Virus record (IMG/VR): IMGVR_UViG_3300005882_000022
Location: 1-24,224 of that record
Direction: 5' to 3' (one strand)
Length of the DNA stretch: 24,224 nucleotides
From: a virus
Shown here in pieces: positions 15,585-22,846 of the stretch. Made by a program: the position numbers and the translations under genes. Below the pieces are notes generated by a model. It was not told the origin of the DNA. It did no database searches and saw only the letters and a program-made list of their open reading frames with translations. The stretch's first letter is position 1; each line of letters starts with the position of its first letter.

Positions 15585-17047
15585 TGGCTCCCAACCTCTT
15601 TAAATAGCGACTGAAACCCCTTGAACGCTATCCGCTTGTTACACCTGACCTCGAAGCTGATCCGCTCGCCCCTGACATGGTGTAGCCACCACTTGTCGCC
15701 AGCCGACTTGTACGGACCCCAGGCTGCGTTATTCCACTTGCTGTCGCCCCACTTCATAACCTCGACCGCTGTCGCCGTTGACAGCGTGTAGCCGAGCTTA
15801 TGTTTAAAATCGACATCGTAGTAATACTGAAGCCTATACTCACCTGACCCTATAACGTCGATCTCAGGCCAGAAGCGCCGCCACCGCTTATCCCTTCTTG
15901 TGCCGTTGTCGCTGTACGCAAATTTCATGTGGCTCACAATGTCGACACCATCGTCGCTGTCCTCATTGTCCAGCCGGTATATGTAGCCGTCACTGGCGTC
16001 ACCGATAACTATGCTGCTGTCATCACCTGATGCGTTGAGAGGGCAAATGCAGCTTGCATTAAGGTTTCTCCACTGGAATATGGCCCCGGACGTTCCATCT
16101 ATTGTCAGGACCGTATCGCCGACAGCGGTTTGAGGAAACACGAACATCGCTCGCCTTGGATCGCCCTGTAATGCGCCCCTGACCTTTGCGGTATTTTCGT
16201 GACCAAGAGACTCTATCAGCGGCGTATGTGTTTCCGGGAACGGCTCAACCTTCCCGATCTGAGCGAGATACAGATTGTCGTGGCCGAACAGGATACATTG
16301 CTCGCCTCCCTCTATTGCGCCGTCAAATCCAGCACAGCCGCCGCCGTCTATCATCGACTCACCAATGCGTATGTTGTCGTTGTGCGTTCCGTAGAGAGGG
16401 TAGACGCTGCGCGTTTTCGCTATAATCATCCCGCCAGAAACAGGGCATAGCGCCTTGATAGCATCGCCGTCACCGTCGCGCACCTTTATCATGTTCAGTT
16501 GCGGCCATTCATCGAAGGTTTCAAGGTTTGAAAATCTGATTCTATTGGGGTAGGCGGCGTCTACCATCCAAAGCCTGTTTGCATAGAGCTTGATTATCTT
16601 TGACTTTGGCGGGGTATCGAGAAGGTCGGTACATGCGGAACCGTCGAATCTGAACGGAGCGTCAACGCCGTTTGTAAGGATAAGGTTGTCGCGCCACACG
16701 ACGCCTCGCAGGTGAGTTGTCGTGTCAAGACCTGTTTTTACCGCCGTTCCGAAACTGGTTATTTCACTGTAACCATCCCACTCAACAGCATACAGACTAC
16801 CTTCATGCTCAACGACGAGATATTTCGTGCCGTCCTCTTTGGCAAACCTGAAGATACTCCCGATTCCGCCGACACCCAACGATGTTGGGTTCACCTTCGT
16901 TTTGCCTTTTCTGGTTTGGAGGACACCATCGGTGCGAAGTTCCATATTCAGGCCAAACGACAGCTGGTTGGGCTGCATAAACTCTGGCAGAATTTTCAAA
17001 TTTTCACCGCCAGTAAAGTCGTTTTGTCTGAACACTTCCCATGCCAT
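15581..17047 (-). CDS. Tail hub / stabilisation-like structural protein
   Basis: 488 residues with many short beta strands, repeated aromatic-glycine turns and motifs such as LVVEHEGSLYAV and LFGHDNLYLAQIG, suggesting a propeller-like or repeated beta fold. Proteins of this size right after the head-tail adaptor in podovirus genomes stabilise the portal or form the tail hub (P22 gp10-type role). The start at 17047 (MAWEV) is preferred: it has GAGG at proper spacing, while the longer frame would need a TTG at 17056 that sits almost on the Shine-Dalgarno sequence. It overlaps the fibre gene by four bases. Function is inferred from position and fold impression. Confidence 0.68.
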   Translation of the reverse strand: MAWEVFRQNDFTGGENLKILPEFMQPNQLSFGLNMELRTDGVLQTRKGKTKVNPTSLGVGGIGSIFRFAKEDGTKYLVVEHEGSLYAVEWDGYSEITSFGTAVKTGLDTTTHLRGVVWRDNLILTNGVDAPFRFDGSACTDLLDTPPKSKIIKLYANRLWMVDAAYPNRIRFSNLETFDEWPQLNMIKVRDGDGDAIKALCPVSGGMIIAKTRSVYPLYGTHNDNIRIGESMIDGGGCAGFDGAIEGGEQCILFGHDNLYLAQIGKVEPFPETHTPLIESLGHENTAKVRGALQGDPRRAMFVFPQTAVGDTVLTIDGTSGAIFQWRNLNASCICPLNASGDDSSIVIGDASDGYIYRLDNEDSDDGVDIVSHMKFAYSDNGTRRDKRWRRFWPEIDVIGSGEYRLQYYYDVDFKHKLGYTLSTATAVEVMKWGDSKWNNAAWGPYKSAGDKWWLHHVRGERISFEVRCNKRIAFKGFQSLFKEVGSQ

Positions 17048-17052
17048 ATATG

Positions 17053-17652
17053 TCAACCTCTAAGGTACTTGCTGTGCTTGGGCTTTGGTTTCAAGCGGTT
17101 ATCCCAGGACTTGAGCCTGTACATTTCGGCCCTGTCAAGCCCTTGCGACAGGGCTGTTCGCTCGTCCATGTCGTACTCGTAGCAGAAATCAAGGCACGAC
17201 CTCATAAGAATCGGCCTGAAGCGCGCCGGAAAGACAGTTGTCTGACCTTCCGAATAGACCGGAACGTCTATCAGGTACTTGATGTCAACACTTCCCGTCG
17301 CCCCAGGCACGAACACGATGCTGTCAGGCGTGACAACAAACCCGGCAGGGAAGTTGTCGTTGATCCCGCCAATGCTATTCGCTTCCTCGTCTGTCAGATG
17401 GTGCTTCTGGCGTGTCAGAAAGAAGTTGTCGCCAGCAATGGTCAGGACGGCAGCGCAGTCATCAGGCAGCGAAGCCTTGTTGTCCGACACAGAGATACTG
17501 TCTGCCGTCTTTTGCAGGACGATCCAGTCTCGCTCAGCGGCAAGCTGCTGGATCGAAATGTTCAGCCACTTCAGGATTTTGCTGCGAAACTCCTGAGAGT
17601 CGTCCTGAACGACAGAGGTTACGTCATCAAGGATGTCATTCACCTGAAGCAT
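17053..17652 (-). CDS. Head-tail adaptor (connector) protein
   Basis: 199 residues. The N-terminal helices (DILDDV, then EFRSKILKWLNISIQQLAAERDW) and the following beta region (SLPDDCAAVLTI, FVVTPDSIVFVPGA) match the usual layout of podovirus adaptor proteins. In those, a helical bundle binds the portal and a small beta region contacts the tail. The C-terminal part is helical, acidic then basic. It follows the capsid block, overlaps the zinc-finger gene by 17 bp and precedes the hub-like protein, the expected order. The role is known for the family (P22 gp4 / phage adaptor type), while assignment here rests on layout and context. Confidence 0.72.
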   Translation of the reverse strand: MLQVNDILDDVTSVVQDDSQEFRSKILKWLNISIQQLAAERDWIVLQKTADSISVSDNKASLPDDCAAVLTIAGDNFFLTRQKHHLTDEEANSIGGINDNFPAGFVVTPDSIVFVPGATGSVDIKYLIDVPVYSEGQTTVFPARFRPILMRSCLDFCYEYDMDERTALSQGLDRAEMYRLKSWDNRLKPKPKHSKYLRG

Positions 17653-17815
17653 GTTTGAACCTCATGTGCGATGTCAGCCCTGCCTTGCTCTTGGCTTCCG
17701 AGCCGCAGATAGGACAAACAAGATCGTCGCCAGCAGACAAAAGGGGAGGCCGCTTGACCTCCCCCTTGCTGGCGTCAGCGTTCTGTCGCCTGTGCCACGT
17801 TACACAAAGAGCCAT
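17636..17815 (-). CDS. Small C2H2 zinc-finger protein
   Basis: A 59-residue frame between the capsid-associated protein and the adaptor. The C-terminal half is a textbook C2H2 finger: C34-P-I-C37, twelve residues, H50, four residues, H55 (CX2CX12HX4H). The finger helix contains K-S-K-A-G-L-T-S-H. The first 30 residues are basic and unstructured. Such a finger binds zinc and usually nucleic acid or a protein partner. The ATG at 17813-17815 begins one base after the upstream stop; its ribosome binding site is weak (GCGGGA), so it may be translated by coupling. It overlaps the adaptor start by 17 bp. Its role could be DNA-end or portal binding, or late regulation; neither is shown. Confidence 0.75.
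   Translation of the reverse strand: MALCVTWHRRQNADASKGEVKRPPLLSAGDDLVCPICGSEAKSKAGLTSHMRFKHASGE
17728..17774 (-). terminator. Nested hairpin inside the zinc-finger gene (possible attenuator/terminator)
   Basis: Outer arms CGCCAGCA (17728-17735) and TGCTGGCG (17767-17774) enclose an inner stem GGGGAGG (17743-17749) with CCTCCCC (17758-17764) around an 8-base loop. On the minus strand the inner stem is followed by TTTTG. This could end part of the capsid transcripts, but the T-run is short and the outer arms would compete with it. It lies within codons 14-30 of the zinc-finger gene, so expression of that gene may depend on it. Confidence 0.5.
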
Positions 17816-17816
17816 A

Positions 17817-18128
17817 TTACGATCCCGCTACAAACAGAAACTTCCATCCGTTCTCGCTCGCAGCGTCGAGGGGAGAGGCGGTCGGGTTGACGAGAAAAAC
17901 CTTGACGGTTCCGTCTCCTGTGACGCGCCCACCGCCGACAAAAAGACCTGCCTCAAGCGACGGCTTGATTACACCGATACACTCCATGTCGCTCGTCACG
18001 CCTGAGATTGAAAGCTCGGTTTCCGCGACGTCGTTTGCGGCAACGGAGGGCAGGTCAACAGCATCTACGGTGAACTGACTGATCTTGCTGAACTGAGAAA
18101 AATCCTTCTTGTCTGAAACAGTAGCCAT
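17817..18128 (-). CDS. Small head-associated protein, possible capsid decoration protein
   Basis: 103 residues, compact and beta-rich, with GLFVGGGRVTGDGTVKVFLVN followed in sequence by a short hydrophobic C-terminus; no signal peptide or membrane segment. A small beta protein encoded directly behind the major capsid gene is often a decoration (capsid-stabilising) protein, so this is the best guess. The ATG at 18128 has GGAG six bases upstream. A frame start at 18149 would lie inside the post-capsid hairpin and is less likely. Confidence 0.62.
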   Translation of the reverse strand: MATVSDKKDFSQFSKISQFTVDAVDLPSVAANDVAETELSISGVTSDMECIGVIKPSLEAGLFVGGGRVTGDGTVKVFLVNPTASPLDAASENGWKFLFVAGS

Positions 18129-18145
18129 ATCGTTCTCCATTGAGG

Positions 18146-18175
18146 ACAAGCGGGTCGCGCAAGCAACCCGCTTGT
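18146..18175 (-). promoter_or_regulatory. Perfect 10-bp stem-loop between capsid and downstream genes
   Basis: ACAAGCGGGT (18146-18155) and ACCCGCTTGT (18166-18175) form a perfect 10-bp stem with a 10-base loop, between the capsid stop and the next ribosome binding site. No T-run follows on the minus strand, so it is better read as an RNA 3'-end stabiliser, processing site or leaky terminator that lets capsid mRNA exceed downstream mRNA. Confidence 0.6.
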
Positions 18176-18182
18176 TTGGTTA

Positions 18183-19154
18183 TCAGTTGGTGATAAGAGC
18201 CACGGCACCGATAAACTTGTCATCCTCGGCAATCTTCTGCCAGTTTGTCGGGGTGGCGAGGGCGGCGTTGGAGGGGTTGGTGTCGGTGACATTCCACTTC
18301 ACCAGCTTCAGGTGAGGAACGAAGTGCATGGAAGTGGCCAGAACGTCCTGCAACGCCAGAATGTCACGGTCGTTCTCAGTCATGATCTCCTTCTGCATCC
18401 CGTAATACATGCAGCCCTTCTTCATCAGGTAGCTGGTGTAAAGGGGATAATCGGCAACGCCGTTATCAACCGGGAGGTTGTCGGTTACGATGATGTCCAG
18501 CCCCATAAACTGGCCCTTGCCGCGCAGATTGGTGTTCTTCGGGTCGTAGGTGTAGGGGAAGCTCACCATGTTCGCGTTGATGGCGTCGGCGTACTGCTTG
18601 GAGTGCATGACGATACAGTCAAATTCCTCCATCATGTCGCCAAGCAGCGCAGCGGCGTTGACAACGTGATTGTGCGCCATCTGAACCTTGTCGCCAGTGG
18701 TGACGCCAACCTTCAAGCGGTGAGTGTCCTTCAAAGGCCCGGAAGTCGGGTCGAAAGCGGCGTTGAGGACGGAAATAAGGTGGTTCTTGCTCATTTTCCC
18801 CCAATATGAGGAAACCTGCTTGGCGATCTCCTTCATAGGATCGTCGCCGGACAGGATTTTGGCGAGGTCGCGGCTGGCCCATGCCCGGCCACGGTGACAC
18901 ACGACGCCGATGTCCTTCCGGGTCGAGATTTTACCGGGGGTCATGCTGGTGTCGTCAGTCAGAACCTCGTCATCGCCGGTCAACTGGTCGTAGAAGGGGA
19001 TTTCTGCGAAGTGACCACCTTCACGAATATCGACATTCTCGTAATCCTTGGTTGCAATGCCAAGTTTAACGAAGTCGATGTAGGGCGAAATCATGGCCGA
19101 TACCATGTCGGTCAAGACTTCGGGAACGATAATGTCAGCAATTTTCGTTGCCAT
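18183..19154 (-). CDS. Major capsid protein (HK97-fold)
   Basis: 323 residues, the normal length for a podovirus capsid protein without an N-terminal delta domain. The pattern matches a widespread phage capsid group. It starts with an N-terminal arm (IADIIVPEVLTDMV), then a strand with EIPFYDQLTGDDEVL, then DIGVVCHRGRAWASRDL and a spine helix with DPMKEIAKQVSSYW. Later come a GDKVQMAHNHVVNAA helix and a FDCIVMHSKQYADAI segment. About 400 or more copies would form the shell around the scaffold. AAGGAG lies upstream of the ATG. The gene follows the scaffold gene by 46 bp and is followed by a strong stem-loop, both usual for a highly expressed capsid gene. It lacks the CTGTCA word common elsewhere. 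Confidence 0.88.
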   Translation of the reverse strand: MATKIADIIVPEVLTDMVSAMISPYIDFVKLGIATKDYENVDIREGGHFAEIPFYDQLTGDDEVLTDDTSMTPGKISTRKDIGVVCHRGRAWASRDLAKILSGDDPMKEIAKQVSSYWGKMSKNHLISVLNAAFDPTSGPLKDTHRLKVGVTTGDKVQMAHNHVVNAAALLGDMMEEFDCIVMHSKQYADAINANMVSFPYTYDPKNTNLRGKGQFMGLDIIVTDNLPVDNGVADYPLYTSYLMKKGCMYYGMQKEIMTENDRDILALQDVLATSMHFVPHLKLVKWNVTDTNPSNAALATPTNWQKIAEDDKFIGAVALITN

Positions 19155-19200
19155 TGTCTGCTCTCCTTGTCAAATGTCAGCCCCTTCGCCCTGTCAGGTG

Positions 19201-20190
19201 TCAGCCTTTGATGTGCTTGTTCAGCAACTTCTGGTAGGCGTCGGGGTTTTGCTTTTTGAAGTTGGCAACAGCCTTGCTCCCAAGGTTCATAAGCTGCTGG
19301 AAGCTCTTGACAGTTGCGGTGTTTTTGCCGCCGTCGCCTTTTCCTCCTGGGTTCGTGTTCTTGGCAGAATCACGCTTCTTCTTGGCTTCTTCTGCCGATT
19401 TACCCATGTTCTTGTTGACGTAATCGTGTGCGAACCTGATCCCCTCGACGGGGTTTTTCTCAAGCAGGTAGGCAAATTCGCGCCCAAGAACCGGGTCAGA
19501 TTGAAGCTGCTCGTTGAACCACTTTGCGCCCTGATCCCAAACGTCCTGCGGGATGTTGTTGCGCTGCCGGAAAAGCTCGGCGGTTTCGTCAACCTGTTTT
19601 GCGAAGGCCATGCGCTGCTGCTCTGTCATGCGCTGCCGTTCAGCGAACTCCTGAGCTTGCTTTTTGGCCTTCTCGTTTTCCTTGTATGCCCTGAGTAAAC
19701 CCCGCGCTTCTTCTTCTTTCTCAAGGGCTTCGAGGGTCTTGCCCTCAAGCCGCAAATCCTCGGCCTCGCTATAAAGGCTGTTGATGTGCGACTCGAATTT
19801 CTGCTGGTCGATCTCGACGTATTTCGGCGGTTCGGGTGGGCGCTGCTCTTGCTCATGGCCGCGCCCCTGCTCAAGCTCCTTGATGCGTTCCTCAAGCTCC
19901 TTGCGCCGGGCAATTTCCTGCTGAATGCGCTCCTGCGCTGTCAGCTTCTTCTGCCCCTTTTCCTCGCCTTCGTCGTCCGAATCGACGCTGCCTTCATCGC
20001 CAGCGTCGTCGCTGTCGTCCTCGCCGGGGTCGTCATCGAGGGAAACGACAAATTCTTCTTCGCCTTCGCTTTCGCCTTCCGGATCACCGCCTTCGTCCGT
20101 TGTGCCGGTCGGCTGCTGCTCGTTCTCAACAGGTTCCGAAGCCTGTTCTTCCCCGCTTACGTTGCGGCTTTCTTCTGCCAATTCACTCAT
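19201..20190 (-). CDS. Scaffolding protein
   Basis: 329 residues. The N-terminal 80 are extremely acidic (runs of E and D with S and G). Residues 80-200 are a charged Q/E/K/R-rich coiled coil. A more folded helical segment (205-275) follows, and the C-terminus is basic (KKKRDSAKN, FKKQN, KHIKG). An acidic start, helical core and basic C-terminal hook that binds the capsid protein is the standard scaffold layout. It lies directly before the capsid gene. There is AAGGAA seven bases before the ATG. The upstream spacer contains a candidate promoter and leader hairpin. Confidence 0.85.
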   Translation of the reverse strand: MSELAEESRNVSGEEQASEPVENEQQPTGTTDEGGDPEGESEGEEEFVVSLDDDPGEDDSDDAGDEGSVDSDDEGEEKGQKKLTAQERIQQEIARRKELEERIKELEQGRGHEQEQRPPEPPKYVEIDQQKFESHINSLYSEAEDLRLEGKTLEALEKEEEARGLLRAYKENEKAKKQAQEFAERQRMTEQQRMAFAKQVDETAELFRQRNNIPQDVWDQGAKWFNEQLQSDPVLGREFAYLLEKNPVEGIRFAHDYVNKNMGKSAEEAKKKRDSAKNTNPGGKGDGGKNTATVKSFQQLMNLGSKAVANFKKQNPDAYQKLLNKHIKG

Positions 20191-20236
20191 GGCAACATTC
20201 CTTTCTTGCCCCTGACGTTAGGGCGAACCGAAGTCA

Positions 20237-20272
20237 ACCAAACGGCCTGTCAAGACAGGCAAGTGGTTTGGT
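20237..20272 (-). promoter_or_regulatory. Leader hairpin upstream of scaffold/capsid genes
   Basis: GCCTGTC (20245-20251), a 2-base gap and GACAGGC (20254-20260) form a 16-bp near-perfect palindrome containing the CTGTCA word. Outer arms ACCAAAC (20237-20243) and GTTTGGT (20266-20272) enlarge it. It lies just downstream of a candidate promoter, so it would be either a DNA operator or a structured 5' end of the scaffold-capsid mRNA. No T-run follows. Confidence 0.5.
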
Positions 20273-20281
20273 ATTGCTGAC

Positions 20282-20311
20282 AGAATAATGACATGACATG
20301 CGTAAATTCAA
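20282..20311 (-). promoter_or_regulatory. Candidate sigma-70-type promoter for scaffold/capsid
   Basis: On the minus strand TTGAAT (20306-20311) and TATTCT (20282-20287) are separated by 18 bp, a moderate match to -35 and -10 boxes. Transcription would begin near 20275, at the edge of the leader hairpin, in the only sizeable gap of the head module. Confidence 0.35.
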
Positions 20312-20313
20312 GG

Positions 20314-20607
20314 CTATTTGCGCCGAAGCATGTCTGACAGCCATCGCTTGAAGCTCCATGTCCAGCTTCTAGGTGGCCTCTGTTCGTTCATAATGGCTTC
20401 GATCATGCGCGGCAACTCTGACACGATAAACCAGCGCGAAATCTGAATGCGTCGCACTCTGTCAGGATCGTCTGCCTTGTCGTATTCACGCAGCATCCCC
20501 TTGGCTGCAACCCGCAGTTTTCGGGCCACAAGCCGCGTTCCTGGATGCTTTAGCCAATTTTCGATAAGCTCCTTCTGCTCTACGGTATCGAGGTCGTCAA
20601 TATCCAC
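20314..20607 (-). CDS. Small protein of unknown function between portal and scaffold (GTG start)
   Basis: 97 residues, all-helical in appearance and strongly charged, with a basic, Trp-containing C-terminus (RSWTWSFKRWL). The acidic N-terminus is followed by an Arg/Lys-rich middle. The start is GTG at 20605-20607, supported by GGGAGG five bases upstream. It overlaps the portal gene end by 11 bp. No family recognised. Its position suggests a portal- or packaging-associated helper, but nothing in the sequence proves this. Confidence 0.65.
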   Translation of the reverse strand: MDIDDLDTVEQKELIENWLKHPGTRLVARKLRVAAKGMLREYDKADDPDRVRRIQISRWFIVSELPRMIEAIMNEQRPPRSWTWSFKRWLSDMLRRK

Positions 20608-22660
20608 CTTGTCCTCCCGGTTCTACGCCACCGGCTGAATCCATCGGGTCAGGGGGCATGTCGCCCGGATCAGCGCCCATGTCAGCCGATTGCTGGTTCT
20701 GTCTATCGTCGCGCCCCTGTGCGTTGACGGTAATGTTCCCGCCTTCGAGCATACCTTTGACGATCATCTGCTGAACCTCTGGCGGCAGAAGGTGAAGGTC
20801 GATATTGACATTGCCGCTGATGTCAGGCTTGGGCGGGGCAGGGGGTTGTGCAAGGTCGAACGCCTGTGGGTCAAACCCGGCAAGGATATTCAACTGGCGG
20901 GCGACCTTCTGCATATCAGTGGGAATACCCATCTGCTGACGCACCTGGGCGATCTGCAAGATAAGCTGAGCCTTCTTGTCTTTCGCCATCGCACCCCGAC
21001 CGGCGTTGACGTTGACTTCGACTTCAAGGTCGATCTGTGACAGGTCAACGGCCATCTGACCGCCAACCACCGTCTGCGGCACTTCGACGCCCCGGCGCTT
21101 ACCGGCAACGCGGATCAGGGTTTCGTCCGTTTCGTAGGCCAGTTCAAGCTGTGCGATCAGATACAGAAGATGCTCGAAGAAGGTCTGATTGCGGGTGATA
21201 AGCTGCACTGACAGCTTTTCGTCCTGATGGCCCATTGCAAGCTGGATGGCACCAAGGGTGCGCCCTGAGCCACGCGGGACAACGTGCCGGTTCTCCATAC
21301 CGACAGACGCAAGTTCAGCCAGGTCTTGACCAAGGCTGTCAGCAACCCGCATCGTGTCGATCATGTTCAACTGCTGGTCGATCTTCTCGACCTCACCAGT
21401 ATCAGCCAGGAACATGCGGCCATTAAGCAGGTCGTCAAAATCAACGTCGCTGTTCGGGCTGACACGCCAGCGCCCCTGGATGGACAGTTTGGCGGCATCT
21501 GACAGGTTGTTGCGGTGATCGGCCAATTCATCCTCAATCGGCGCGATTGTCTCTGGATCGCCGCGACCGACTGCCTCCCACAGCTTCATCTTGTGGGTTC
21601 CCATGACAATAGGAAGCCTGTCAACCTGTCTGCCACCGAAGAAAACGTCGTTGACAGGCTTTTTGCCTGACAGCTCAACCTCACCTTCGAGGCTAAATGA
21701 CACCATCCACTGACTTTCCACCTTGTCGAAGAATATCCACACTTCGGCGCGGTTGAGGTCGTCTGCGTCAACAGCTTCGGTGTCGCCGGTTGTCGCTCCA
21801 TGATCGATGTTTTCGGTCTTGGCGCGAAGATACCGAGCCGCTTCTTCCTCCTTGAACTTGTCCAGCAAGCCCTGCTTCTTCATCTGGCGAAGCTGATCGA
21901 GGCTTCTTCTGGCTTTGACAAGGCACCGCTCGCCCATGCTGATGTCAAGCAGCGGAGCTTTGAAATCCCACAGCAAGTCCTCACCGGGCTTGAGGCTGTC
22001 GATCCACCATGAATCGGTCGTGACGACTTCTTCCTCGAAGTCCTCTTTGAACACTTCGCCCGGCAGATCGCTTATATCTTTAAGCTGGCGGTAGAGTTCT
22101 TCGTCAATTTCCTCGACGGGAGGAACGGCCGGTGGAACAGGCTGTCCTGTCATGGGATCAATCTGCGGTGGGGGAGGGGCCGGTCGATAGAAATAGCGGC
22201 TGACCTTCTTCTTGTAGCCTTCCTTGCGCCAGTAGACCATCGCAGCTTCAAGGCCATCGGTGAAGCCATTGGTAAGGCTGGAAACGTGCCATGTGAAGAA
22301 GGGGAAGGTGTGCTTGGAGCGGTACTGGAAAAGCTCTGTCAGAAGTTGAGCCATCATTTCCTTGTCAGGCTCAAGCGTTCCGTTCTTCGCGGTAAAGGTA
22401 ATCGCGTCAGGATCACCGTGATACTCCATGACTGCCCGGCCAACCGCCCTGTCAACCACTGAGGTTGACTTCGTGGAAGGAATTGTTGACAGGCCGCGCT
22501 TTTCGCGTTCCTCCTTGTCTTTCAACTCCATTCGGTAGCGGCGTCGATTGTCCTCGATAATCGACTCAAGACCTTGCCGGAACCACGAATTGAAGTGTTC
22601 CTCGAAGTCCTGTTGAGCGGCAAGGTCGCTGCTTCTGTCCTTCGTTCCTCTTTTCGCCAT
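20597..22660 (-). CDS. Portal protein
   Basis: 687 residues, typical for podovirus portals. The N-terminal third has the helical clip entry (FEEHFNSWFRQGLESI) and a TSTVVDRAVGRAV-like segment (here TSVVDRAVGRAV). The middle has a DSWWIDSLKPGEDLLWDF strand region and RLPIVMGTHKMKLWEAVGRGDPETIAPIEDELADHRN, a pattern common in portals before the stem helix. The stem and crown follow (QLNMIDTMRVADSLGQDLAELASVGMENR). The C-terminus is Pro/Gln/Gly-rich and disordered. Twelve copies form the DNA channel at one capsid vertex and dock the terminase. AAAGGAG lies seven bases before the ATG, after a terminator-like hairpin in the gap to the terminase gene. Confidence 0.85.
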   Translation of the reverse strand: MAKRGTKDRSSDLAAQQDFEEHFNSWFRQGLESIIEDNRRRYRMELKDKEEREKRGLSTIPSTKSTSVVDRAVGRAVMEYHGDPDAITFTAKNGTLEPDKEMMAQLLTELFQYRSKHTFPFFTWHVSSLTNGFTDGLEAAMVYWRKEGYKKKVSRYFYRPAPPPPQIDPMTGQPVPPAVPPVEEIDEELYRQLKDISDLPGEVFKEDFEEEVVTTDSWWIDSLKPGEDLLWDFKAPLLDISMGERCLVKARRSLDQLRQMKKQGLLDKFKEEEAARYLRAKTENIDHGATTGDTEAVDADDLNRAEVWIFFDKVESQWMVSFSLEGEVELSGKKPVNDVFFGGRQVDRLPIVMGTHKMKLWEAVGRGDPETIAPIEDELADHRNNLSDAAKLSIQGRWRVSPNSDVDFDDLLNGRMFLADTGEVEKIDQQLNMIDTMRVADSLGQDLAELASVGMENRHVVPRGSGRTLGAIQLAMGHQDEKLSVQLITRNQTFFEHLLYLIAQLELAYETDETLIRVAGKRRGVEVPQTVVGGQMAVDLSQIDLEVEVNVNAGRGAMAKDKKAQLILQIAQVRQQMGIPTDMQKVARQLNILAGFDPQAFDLAQPPAPPKPDISGNVNIDLHLLPPEVQQMIVKGMLEGGNITVNAQGRDDRQNQQSADMGADPGDMPPDPMDSAGGVEPGGQGGY

Positions 22661-22674
22661 TACGATACTCCTTT

Positions 22675-22741
22675 AAAACAAAACCCCTGCCAAAGCCTTA
22701 AAGTGGGGGAAGGGGCCACAGTGAGGGGGCTTTGACAGGGG
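22675..22741 (-). terminator. Long-stem terminator-like hairpin between terminase and portal
   Basis: CCCCTGCCAAAGCC (22684-22697) and GGCTTTGACAGGGG (22728-22741) form a 14-bp stem with one G-U pair when read as minus-strand RNA, around a 30-base loop. It is followed by TTTTGTTTT. Position and tail fit an intrinsic terminator or attenuator in front of the portal gene. Confidence 0.65.
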
Positions 22742-22797
22742 CTTTGCGGCGACGACATGACGCCATAACCAAACCGATAGGAGGAAGATGCACCGAC

Positions 22798-22827
22798 AAA
22801 GTAGCAAGCAAGCGGCATGTCTGTCAA
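22798..22827 (-). promoter_or_regulatory. Candidate promoter upstream of portal
   Basis: Minus-strand TTGACA (22822-22827), an 18-bp spacer and TACTTT (22798-22803). The -35 is perfect and overlaps a CTGTCA word; the -10 is fair. A transcript from near 22790 would reach the terminator-like hairpin within about 50 bases, so promoter and hairpin could form an attenuator or a short RNA. Confidence 0.4.
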
Positions 22828-22846
22828 GACAACTTGGTTGTTCATG

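Noticed and set aside
18312-18809. 165-codon plus-strand frame antisense to the capsid gene
   Set aside because: Val/His-rich shadow produced by capsid codon usage; no start signals.
19093-20280. Long plus-strand frames (201 and 164 codons) rich in Leu and Phe opposite the scaffold gene
   Set aside because: Leu/Phe-rich reads are the antisense of Glu/Lys-rich scaffold codons, so the apparent membrane proteins are artefacts.
22660-22845. 61-codon minus-strand frame between terminase and portal
   Set aside because: It fits the gap neatly (starts at the terminase stop, ends over the portal start), but it has no ribosome binding site, reads as low-quality sequence, and runs through a strong terminator-like hairpin. 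Mentioned under findings, not called as a gene.
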